From contig JAPLSP010000564.1 of NCBI GenBank assembly GCA_026398575.1, forward strand, positions 1-6,864: a stretch of DNA of 6,864 bases, given 5' to 3'. Position 1 is the first letter of the stretch; each line of letters begins with the position of its first letter. The position numbers and the translations under genes are program-made. Below the pieces are notes generated by a model. It was given only the letters and a program-made list of their open reading frames with translations. It searched no databases and was not told where the DNA came from. This document shows positions 1 to 5,913 of this stretch, piece after piece. Origin of the DNA: Candidatus Sumerlaeota bacterium. GTDB taxonomy: Bacteria; Sumerlaeota; Sumerlaeia; JADFCT01.

Positions 1-61
1 CGCCTCCCCTCGCGGGTCGAATCATAGGGCGGCGAAGCTACCTTAAGCACCCCTCCAGTTT
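1..61. other. Non-coding left edge upstream of the broken glycosidase gene
   Basis: No gene can be supported here. The glycosidase frame read leftward meets a stop (TAA) at 44-46. A second frame stops at 25-27, and the third is open from the edge to a stop at 75-77 but gives a low-complexity peptide unlike the missing glycosidase N-terminus. On the minus strand an ATG at 25-23 opens an eight-codon reading to the edge, with no Shine-Dalgarno close before it. Complementary CCCC (49-52) and GGGG (64-67, with flanking bases) could pair around an AT-rich loop, but the stem is only about 4 bp. This may be a foreign junction, a divergent gene's leader, or an assembly boundary. The sequence does not distinguish these. 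Confidence 0.4.
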
Positions 62-2206
62 TTGGGGAGTATTATAAAGAACCGCCTGCTCGTCGTCAAT
101 GAGGAGGAGCTGCTTGCCGGCTTCCGCAAGCGCCCCGGAAAGCAGGACTGGATCGGCGAGCACGTGGGCAAATTCCTTCACGCCGCCACGCTGGCATGGG
201 TCAACACGGGCGATCCCGAACTCAAGGCCAAGATTGACCGCGTCGCCGCCGAGCTCATCAAATGCCAGGACGCCGACGGCTACCTTGGCACCTATCTGCC
301 TGAGAAGCATTGGACCAGCTGGGACGTATGGATTCACAAATATGATCTCATCGGCCTGCTGACGTATCATCAATACACCGGCGACGCCTCCGCGCTGGCG
401 GCTTCGCGCAAGATCGGCGATCTGCTCGTCAACACCTTCGGCCCCGGTAAAAAAAGCATCATCGCCGCCGGCACGCACGTCGGCATGGCCGCCACCAGCG
501 TCCTCGAACCCATCGTCCTTCTGCATCGCCTCACCGGCGACGAGCGCTATCTGGATTTCGCCAAGTACATCGTTGCCGCTTATGACGAACCGAATGGGCC
601 GAAGATCGTCAAGACGCTGACCGAGACGAAATCCGTCAGCAAAACCGCCAACGGCAAGGCTTATGAGATGATGTCGAACCTGGTCGGGCTGTGCGAGCTG
701 GCGCGCGCCGCGGGCGACAAGACCTATCTCACGCCCGTGGTCAACGCCTGGGAAGACGTCGTCGCCCATCAACTCTATATCACCGGCACAGTCAGCCGCG
801 GGGAGCATTTCGGCCCCGACTATGACCTGCCCAACGGCCCCAAAGCCAACGTCGGTGAAACCTGCGCCACCGTGACCTGGCTTCAGCTCAATGCCCAGCT
901 GCTGCGCCTGACGGGCGAAGCGCGCTATGGCGACGAACTGGAGCGCACTTACTTCAACCATCTGGCGGCGGCGCAGCATCCGAGCGGCGCCAAGTGGTGC
1001 TACTATACCGCGCTCCAGGGCGCCAAGCCTTACGGCAATAACGTGAGTTGCTGCCTATCGAGCGGCCCGCGCGGCATGGCGTTGGCGGCGCAACTGGCAT
1101 ATCTCAAATATCAAACCGCCGGCCAAGACGGCATCGCCGTCAATTTGTTTGGCGCTTCGCGCGTTCAGGCGCAGCTCGGGGGGCGCGCAGTAGCTATCGA
1201 ACAAACGAGCGATTTTCCGGCCAAAGGCGGCGCCACGTTTAATTTCAAGATGGACCAGCCGGCTACGTTTGCGTTCAAGGTTCGCTGTCCGGCGTGGGCC
1301 GAATCATTCAGCCTGACGCTCAACGGCGGCAAGTCGGCCGCCGCCGGCTCCAAGGGCGGCTGGTGTGAGGTTGCGCCGCGCGAATGGAAGAACGGCGATA
1401 GTGTCACCGTCGGCTTTACGATTCCATCGCGCCTGATTGCCGGCGAGCATGGCAACACGGGATTATTGGCCATGACGTGGGGGCCTTTGGTCCTGGCTTA
1501 TGACGAAAGCCGCAACAAAGGATTGCCCGCCGCCGCCACGCTGGCCCTGGCCGAGAGCGCCGATCAAGGGCGTCTGGCTCTCACGCCTCTGGCGGGCGGC
1601 GAACTGGTGTTCCAGGCGCGCGTCCGCACAGCGCCTGACGCGCAGCCGACAATCGCAGTGTTCGTTCCTTTTGCCGACGCCGGCGCCGACGGAGGGCGAT
1701 ATCAAGTCTGGATGAACGCGGTCAACAAACCTGCAAATAAATCTTTGCTTTCCACGGGGCGCGAAAGCCGCTCGCGCCAGGGAAACCTGAACGGCTCCAT
1801 CAACGACGGCGAACCTGAAAGCATTGCCGTCACTTTCGATAACTCAACGCGAGACGAAGACTGGTTCGCCATCGCGCTTGATGCGCCCGTGGCGATCAAG
1901 CGCATCGTTTATATGCATGGGAAGCGCTTCCACGACGGCGGTTGGTTCGACGCCTCTGCCGGAAAGCCCAAGGCGCAAGTCCAGCGCGAAAAGAACAGCC
2001 CCTGGGAAGCCATAGGCGCCTTGGATGACTATCCGGCCACCACCGCGCAGGATTCCCGGGGCTTAAAAGATGGACAGGAATTCACGCTGAGGTTGGCGGA
2101 ACCCGTCAAAGTCTGGGGAGTTCGTATCATTGGCAAGCCGGCCTGCGGCGACAATCCCAAGCAGGCGTTTGTATCGTGCGCAGAGTTACAGGCGTTCGCC
2201 GATTGA
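62..2206 (+). CDS. GH127/DUF1680 family beta-L-arabinofuranosidase-like glycosidase, 5'-truncated
   Basis: Predicted to hydrolyse terminal beta-L-arabinofuranosyl or related sugars of plant-type glycans. GH127 and GH146 share this fold, and one GH127 group acts on an aceric acid linkage in rhamnogalacturonan II, so the exact substrate is open. The opening residues (NRLLVVNEEELLAGF, then WIGEHVGKFLHAATLAW) are typical of the (alpha/alpha)6 barrel. Active-site residues by analogy with Bifidobacterium HypBA1 are E248 in GEHF (acid/base), E266 and C268 in GETC, and C330-C331 in VSCC (nucleophile plus zinc ligand). The GPLVLAY block lies near 474-480, followed by beta domains; residues about 560-714 look like an F5/8-type-C (discoidin-like) jelly roll. 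By comparison with HypBA1 numbering, about 70 N-terminal residues, and any signal peptide, are missing. The first codon used is TTG with no Shine-Dalgarno, an in-frame stop lies at 44-46, and no in-frame ATG follows for a long stretch. The start is therefore a placeholder, and the gene is either a 5' remnant or cut by an assembly error. The rest is intact, with no frameshift. Confidence 0.85.
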   Translation: MGSIIKNRLLVVNEEELLAGFRKRPGKQDWIGEHVGKFLHAATLAWVNTGDPELKAKIDRVAAELIKCQDADGYLGTYLPEKHWTSWDVWIHKYDLIGLLTYHQYTGDASALAASRKIGDLLVNTFGPGKKSIIAAGTHVGMAATSVLEPIVLLHRLTGDERYLDFAKYIVAAYDEPNGPKIVKTLTETKSVSKTANGKAYEMMSNLVGLCELARAAGDKTYLTPVVNAWEDVVAHQLYITGTVSRGEHFGPDYDLPNGPKANVGETCATVTWLQLNAQLLRLTGEARYGDELERTYFNHLAAAQHPSGAKWCYYTALQGAKPYGNNVSCCLSSGPRGMALAAQLAYLKYQTAGQDGIAVNLFGASRVQAQLGGRAVAIEQTSDFPAKGGATFNFKMDQPATFAFKVRCPAWAESFSLTLNGGKSAAAGSKGGWCEVAPREWKNGDSVTVGFTIPSRLIAGEHGNTGLLAMTWGPLVLAYDESRNKGLPAAATLALAESADQGRLALTPLAGGELVFQARVRTAPDAQPTIAVFVPFADAGADGGRYQVWMNAVNKPANKSLLSTGRESRSRQGNLNGSINDGEPESIAVTFDNSTRDEDWFAIALDAPVAIKRIVYMHGKRFHDGGWFDASAGKPKAQVQREKNSPWEAIGALDDYPATTAQDSRGLKDGQEFTLRLAEPVKVWGVRIIGKPACGDNPKQAFVSCAELQAFAD
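71..99 (-). promoter_or_regulatory. Near-consensus sigma70-type promoter pointing left
   Basis: On the minus strand TTGACG (99-94) is followed by exactly 17 bases and then TATAAT (76-71). This matches the bacterial housekeeping consensus at 11 of 12 positions with ideal spacing. Initiation would fall near 64-66 and run leftward out of the window. Both hexamers lie inside codons of the glycosidase (residues 4-13), so coincidence is a real possibility; a match this good is expected by chance in roughly one window in ten of this size. If real, it would drive a gene to the left or antisense RNA across the break. Confidence 0.35.
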
Positions 2207-2218
2207 GCAGCCTGCTCA
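2204..2218. repeat. 15-bp palindrome covering the glycosidase stop codon
   Basis: TGAGCAGCCTGCTCA is a perfect 7-bp inverted repeat around one central base and starts on the TGA stop codon. As RNA it could form a 5-bp stem with a 5-base loop. No U-run follows, so it is a poor intrinsic terminator. It could instead be a protein-binding site upstream of the STAS gene or a weak 3'-end hairpin. Confidence 0.4.
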
Positions 2219-2238
2219 TCTAAGGTTAAAATTTCCGC

Positions 2239-2269
2239 TTGAAAAGCGCTGAAGATTGGATCGTATTAA
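2239..2269 (+). promoter_or_regulatory. Weak candidate promoter for the STAS-domain gene
   Basis: TTGAAA at 2239-2244 and TATTAA at 2264-2269 resemble -35 and -10 boxes, but the 19-base spacing is longer than ideal. The same AGCGCTG heptamer occurs at 2245-2251 and 2274-2280, bracketing the -10 candidate, and could be an operator pair. A small hairpin (CGCTT, loop GAA, AAGCG) at 2236-2248 overlaps the -35 candidate. The 112-bp gap before the gene makes a separate promoter plausible; the exact boxes are uncertain. Confidence 0.25.
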
Positions 2270-2305
2270 TAGCAGCGCTGTGCGATATTCCGACAGACTC
2301 ATGTA

Positions 2306-2312
2306 AGGGGAG
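2306..2312 (+). promoter_or_regulatory. Shine-Dalgarno site of the STAS-domain gene
   Basis: AGGGGAG ends 6 bases before the ATG at 2319. It fixes that ATG as the start; the next in-frame candidates downstream lack such a site. Confidence 0.75.
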
Positions 2313-2318
2313 AAACCG

Positions 2319-3275
2319 ATGTTTGAATATAGCCGTCATGTTTTGGAAGGCTGCGTTGTTTATGACTTTGCGGAATCGCTGACCATGGGCAAGCAGTCGC
2401 AGGAGCTCGGGGCCACTCTCAACGCGCTGAATGAAGTCGCCTGCCTGCGCGTGTTGTTCAATTGCCACAAACTGAAATCCATTGACAGTTCCGGCATCGG
2501 CGTTTTGATGATTTGGAAAAAACTCATTGAGAACATGGGCGGCGTCTTGGCGATGACGGTCCCGCCCGAAAGCCTTGTCGGGCGGACATTCGTTTCCGTT
2601 TGCATCAACAAAATCATCCCCATCTTTCCAACGCGCGAGGAGGCGATCGCTTATCTCAAGAATCGCCACATGGACGCGCCGACGCTGCAAAAGGCGTTAT
2701 TAAGGATGTCCGGCAAGAACCGCGCGGGCGATGAGGACGATCTCATCCGGGAGGTCCGGAATTTATTTCATGTTTTTCTGGAAGCGGACAATTTCCTTGA
2801 AAAAAGCATGCTCGAAATTTGCGCGAAAACATCTTCAGCTTTGGTGGCGCGGACTCAGATCAACCGATTATCCGCATGGCTGGGAGGGCTGCCGGATCAA
2901 TATGAAGAAAATAAAGCGCGGGTGGAAGGCTCGGTTTTGATCATTGGAAATGAATGCTCCGCGGGATTTGCGCAGTTGGCCGAATCGCTGCTGGCATGGC
3001 TGGGCTTGCAGGCTTATAACGCCGCGGCATGTGATCTATCGGCCTGCGATGGCATTTCCGAAGCGATCAAGACGATCAAGCCGACTCACCTGGCGCTTTG
3101 CATGGGATGCGAAAAAGACTGGGGAAAGATTGTCCGCGCGGCCAAGTCTCTGGAGACCATGGAACTGTTGCCCAAGATGATCTGCTATGCTCCCGTGGTC
3201 ACGCCGGGTCGGGAGCCATTGTCGGCGAAAATGACGCTGTGCCCGGAGATTGGCGGTATGGCCGCGCTGCTATGA
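2319..3275 (+). CDS. STAS-domain protein with a C-terminal B12-binding-like domain lacking its histidine
   Basis: Residues 1-117 form a STAS domain like anti-sigma-factor antagonists of the SpoIIAA type. The hallmark DSSGIG lies at 56-61, where the second serine (S58) is the usual phosphorylation site of the family, and the alternating strand/helix pattern ends near KNRH. Residues about 118-200 are charged and helical. Residues about 204-318 look like a Rossmann fold. The segment GNECSAGFAQLAESLLAWLG (210-229) lines up with the DxHxxG loop and first helix of cobalamin-binding domains, but reads N-E-C-S-A-G, so the cobalt-ligating histidine is absent and a cysteine (C213) takes its place. The half has seven cysteines (213, 238, 243, 261, 264, 289, 308), including CMGC at 261-264. 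No signal peptide or membrane segment is visible, so the protein is presumably cytosolic. A regulatory role, with phosphorylation switching a partner and the second domain sensing something, is inference; no kinase, phosphatase or sigma factor is nearby. The STAS call is firm and the C-terminal call tentative. Confidence 0.8.
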   Translation: MFEYSRHVLEGCVVYDFAESLTMGKQSQELGATLNALNEVACLRVLFNCHKLKSIDSSGIGVLMIWKKLIENMGGVLAMTVPPESLVGRTFVSVCINKIIPIFPTREEAIAYLKNRHMDAPTLQKALLRMSGKNRAGDEDDLIREVRNLFHVFLEADNFLEKSMLEICAKTSSALVARTQINRLSAWLGGLPDQYEENKARVEGSVLIIGNECSAGFAQLAESLLAWLGLQAYNAAACDLSACDGISEAIKTIKPTHLALCMGCEKDWGKIVRAAKSLETMELLPKMICYAPVVTPGREPLSAKMTLCPEIGGMAALL

Positions 3276-4238
3276 TCCGGCGGCAAAGACGTTCCCGATT
3301 TTGAACCCGCCGCCGTTGTGCCAGTCCTCGCCGCTCATGGGCGCCTTGTTTTCAGGCTGAACCTTGGTGAGCAGCAGATAGCCATCGCCCACCCGCACCA
3401 CAGGCCCCAGGCGCTTGACATAATCCACAATGGTTCCGGGTTTGGGTATCTTGTCCTCGGGGATGTCCGAATCATCGAAGCCCTCTTCGGGCTCGGCTTC
3501 GATGATCTTGACGAGCTTGTCATTGAGGCGCGAGAACGTCGAAGGCCAGGGACGCAAGCCGTGAATGCGGCAGATAATCGCGTCCACCTCCTGGCGCCAG
3601 TCAATCCATCCTTCCTCTTTTTCGATCTTCGGAGCGCGCGTGGCCAGCGCTTCGTCTTGAGGATACGATTCCAGATGGCCTTCGCGCGCCAAGTCCTCCA
3701 GCGTCTTGATGAGCAGATCGGCGCCGAGCACCGACAGCGCCTCGGAGACCGATAGGGCGTCGTCGTCCGGAAGGATGTCCAACTCCTCCTGCCGGATGAG
3801 GGCGCCGGTATCCATCCCAACGTCCATCTGCATGATTGTGACGCCGGTTTTGAGGTCGCCCGCCATAATGGCGCGTTGGATGGGCGCGGCGCCGCGCCAG
3901 CGCGGCAGGAGCGAGGCGTGAATGTTGAGGCAGCCGTAGCGGGGCGCCTCCAGGACGTCCGGCGGAAGGAGCAAACCATACGCCGCCACGACGCATACAT
4001 CCGCGCCCGCGTCGCGAATGACCTGCCCATAGTTCGAGCCTTTAAGGCGTTCGGGTTGCTCGACGCGCAGGTTGTGAGCGAGCGCCAACTCCTTGACCGG
4101 CGATGGTTTAACCGCCTTGCCCCGCCCCGCCGGGCGATCCGGCTGAGTCAGAACCAGCACGATCTCATGCCCGCTCTCGATCAACCGTTGCAATGCCGGC
4201 ACAGCGAATCCCGGCGTGCCCATAAAAATTATTTTCAT
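3270..4238 (-). CDS. fmt: Methionyl-tRNA formyltransferase
   Basis: Transfers the formyl group of 10-formyltetrahydrofolate to the amino group of methionyl-initiator tRNA in the cytoplasm, the step that prepares translation initiation in bacteria. The N-terminal Rossmann-type formyltransferase domain begins MKIIFMGTPGFAVPAL. The catalytic triad is N105 and H107 in CLNIHASLLP and D143 in GMDTG, one residue off the E. coli N106/H108/D144. The family signature SLLPRWRGAAPIQ is at 109-121. The C-terminal OB-fold tRNA-binding domain spans about 206-318 (KIEKEEGWIDW, HGLRPWPSTF). At 322 residues it is near the usual 310-320, with an acidic stretch at 248-262 (EPEEGFDDSDIPEDK) that may be a local insertion. 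The ATG at 4238-4236 starts directly at the domain; only a weak AAGG lies 10 bases upstream. It is read convergently with the STAS gene, their stops overlapping by 6 bp. It lies 178 bp after tldE on the same strand, so it may be the last gene of that transcript; no convincing promoter of its own is visible. Confidence 0.97.
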   Translation of the reverse strand: MKIIFMGTPGFAVPALQRLIESGHEIVLVLTQPDRPAGRGKAVKPSPVKELALAHNLRVEQPERLKGSNYGQVIRDAGADVCVVAAYGLLLPPDVLEAPRYGCLNIHASLLPRWRGAAPIQRAIMAGDLKTGVTIMQMDVGMDTGALIRQEELDILPDDDALSVSEALSVLGADLLIKTLEDLAREGHLESYPQDEALATRAPKIEKEEGWIDWRQEVDAIICRIHGLRPWPSTFSRLNDKLVKIIEAEPEEGFDDSDIPEDKIPKPGTIVDYVKRLGPVVRVGDGYLLLTKVQPENKAPMSGEDWHNGGGFKIGNVFAAGS

Positions 4239-4359
4239 AAGAAATTGCCTTGGTAGTATGATGCAAATTCCTAAGCGCCTGCTTGCCCCGGAATCTCGTT
4301 CATTGAAAGCTACAATTAAATCTGCTCTGCGCGCAACCGCCTATTGGGCCGCCCCATCC

Positions 4360-4399
4360 GCTGTCGGACCGGTCAGACCCGTCAGACCAGTCCGACAGC
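4360..4399. repeat. Four 9-bp GTCNGACNN units forming a strong hairpin between tldE and fmt
   Basis: Units begin at 4363, 4372, 4381 and 4390 and read GTCGGACCG, GTCAGACCC, GTCAGACCA and GTCCGACAG. The outer flanks GCTGTCGGAC (4360-4369) and GTCCGACAGC (4390-4399) are perfect 10-bp complements. After a C-A mismatch, GGTC (4371-4374) and GACC (4385-4388) extend the stem around a 10-base loop. On the tldE-fmt transcript this would be a stable hairpin, but no U-run follows on either strand, so it is not a standard intrinsic terminator. The same unit recurs upstream of tldE at 5752-5796. Confidence 0.8.
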
Positions 4400-4416
4400 C
4401 CCCGCCTTGACTGCCG

Positions 4417-5709
4417 CTAAAACTTCGTCCCGCTGGTAAAATTAAAATCTCGAATTTTCAGCGCGGGACACCAGGTGTTTTCGACGCGTTCGCAGCGGCC
4501 CAGTTCCTCGACGCGATTCAGGCATTCGAGGACGCTTTCGTTGAAGCGCATCTGCGTGAGCGGGCGCGCGATGCGGCCATTCTCGATCCAAAACAATCCG
4601 TCGCGCGTCATGCCGGTCAGGAGCGAGCGCATGGGGTCCACGACGCGGATATACCAGAATCGCGTCACCAGGATGCCGCGTTCCATTGTGGCGATCATCT
4701 CTTCGACCGTCTTTTTGCTGCCGTCGAAAATGACGTTTGTCGGGCGGCCCGTGGCTTCGCGGCCTTGCTTTTTCGCCCAAAAACGCGACGTGCTGAGATG
4801 ATTCAAGACGCCCCGCTCGACCCATGCCAGCGTGGGGGCGGACATGCCGTCGTTCTGGAATGGCCGCGCCGGACAGTTCGCATCCGCTGCATCCGAGCGG
4901 ATCGTGATATTCTCGCCGCAAATTTTCTGCCCCAGTTTGTCGCGCAGGAACGTGCGCCCTTCGTCGGTGGCTTTGGCGTCGCATATCATCTGCCAGGGAA
5001 TCATCTCCCACACTGCCGCCGGGCGCAGAATAACGGGATAGCGCCCGGGCGCGACGTCCTGGGGCTTTTGCGCGAGGCGGGCGATCTCAAAGGCCTCGGC
5101 AGCCACCTCGCGCGCGTCTATGTCGGCGAGATTGCTTGATGTTTTTTGCGCCCAGCCGGTTCCTTCGGCGCCCAACACCGTCGTGTGAATTTCGGCGGAG
5201 GTTCCGCGATAGTATGCGCGCAGTCCGGCGGAATTGGCGATCGCATGGAATCCCGCCTCGCTGCTGAAGGCGCCAGACAGGCGATAACCCTGGCTTTGGA
5301 TTGGCTGTGCGGCGTCGCGGATAGCCTCGGCGCGCGCCAGTGGATCGCAGGCCGCCGTCGCATCGAACCAGCCTTGGACCTTTTTGAATTTCGCGTTTTC
5401 GTCCGCGGCGATCGGGGGCATGTATTCAGGATCGGGAGGCGCCACACGGGCCGCCGCCTGAGCGCGCTGGACCACTTGCGCTAGCGCGTCGTCCGTCAGC
5501 TTGTTCGTCTCGGCCTCGCCCTGGCTCTGCCCGTAAGCGCACCAGACGGAGATGGCGGCATCGCTCTTGCGCACGTTTTGCGTGATGACATTGTCGGCAA
5601 AGCGTGTGGTCGCTGCGTCCATTCCCTTCACAGTGATCAGAGCCGCATCCGCTGTGGCCTTCTTCAGCGCCTTCTCGCATATTTCCAGCGCTTGCATTTC
5701 ATTCAGCAT
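4417..5709 (-). CDS. pmbA: TldE/PmbA, non-catalytic partner of the TldD/TldE metalloprotease
   Basis: Partner subunit of TldD. In E. coli the TldD/TldE complex encloses a chamber that degrades short unfolded peptides, trims the microcin B17 leader and helps remove the antitoxin CcdA. Family features with the 5709 start are TTRFADNVITQN at 34-45 (the N-terminal PmbA_TldD pattern), TGMTRDGLFWIENGRIARPL around 365-384, and MRFNESVLECLNRVEELG at 387-404. There is no HExxxH motif, as expected for TldE. The length of 430 residues is close to the usual 430-450. An in-frame ATG at 5724 would add MGGLN, but the GGAGGG it would encode is a Shine-Dalgarno sitting 6 bases before the ATG at 5709, so the shorter start is preferred. 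It follows tldD on the same strand, with repeats filling most of the gap. Cytosolic; no signal peptide or membrane segment. Confidence 0.93.
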   Translation of the reverse strand: MLNEMQALEICEKALKKATADAALITVKGMDAATTRFADNVITQNVRKSDAAISVWCAYGQSQGEAETNKLTDDALAQVVQRAQAAARVAPPDPEYMPPIAADENAKFKKVQGWFDATAACDPLARAEAIRDAAQPIQSQGYRLSGAFSSEAGFHAIANSAGLRAYYRGTSAEIHTTVLGAEGTGWAQKTSSNLADIDAREVAAEAFEIARLAQKPQDVAPGRYPVILRPAAVWEMIPWQMICDAKATDEGRTFLRDKLGQKICGENITIRSDAADANCPARPFQNDGMSAPTLAWVERGVLNHLSTSRFWAKKQGREATGRPTNVIFDGSKKTVEEMIATMERGILVTRFWYIRVVDPMRSLLTGMTRDGLFWIENGRIARPLTQMRFNESVLECLNRVEELGRCERVENTWCPALKIRDFNFTSGTKF

Positions 5710-5715
5710 ATTCAA

Positions 5716-5721
5716 CCCTCC
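5716..5721 (-). promoter_or_regulatory. Shine-Dalgarno site deciding the tldE start
   Basis: The minus strand reads GGAGGG, then TTGAAT, then ATG at 5709-5707. The strong site with 6-base spacing favours this ATG over the one at 5724-5722, which lies directly upstream of the site and has no purine-rich run in front. Confidence 0.75.
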
Positions 5722-5751
5722 CATGCCAAGCTTAACTCCAGGATTGCCTTT

Positions 5752-5796
5752 GTCGGACTCGTCGGACCAGTCAGACGCGTCGGACCGGTCGGACTA
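5752..5796. repeat. Five 9-bp GTCNGACNN tandem units between tldD and tldE
   Basis: Units begin at 5752, 5761, 5770, 5779 and 5788 and read GTCGGACTC, GTCGGACCA, GTCAGACGC, GTCGGACCG and GTCGGACTA. Each core GTCNGAC is a 7-bp palindrome, while the last two bases vary. The array ends 4 bp (CCCC) from the 7-bp array and belongs to the same repeat family as 4360-4399. It is intergenic. No coding or promoter role can be read from it. Confidence 0.85.
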
Positions 5797-5800
5797 CCCC

Positions 5801-5910
<110 letters not shown>

Positions 5911-5913
5911 TTT

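Noticed and set aside
1..25. A possible minus-strand gene starting at ATG 25-23 and running off the left edge
   Set aside because: Only eight codons are visible and no Shine-Dalgarno precedes it. The leftward promoter upstream makes it conceivable but not supportable.
38..979. A 313-codon open frame on the minus strand across the glycosidase gene
   Set aside because: It lies wholly opposite a well-recognised gene, has Gly/Asp/Val-rich shadow composition, no family resemblance and no ribosome-binding site.
3335..4030. Long open frames in the other frames across fmt (minus 3335-4030, minus 3601-3996, plus 3318-3755)
   Set aside because: Arg/Ser/Ala-rich shadows caused by GC-rich codon use; the fmt frame has complete family motifs.
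4360..4399. An intrinsic transcription terminator after tldE
   Set aside because: The hairpin is strong, but neither side is followed by a U-run; the bases beyond it on the minus strand are GC-rich.
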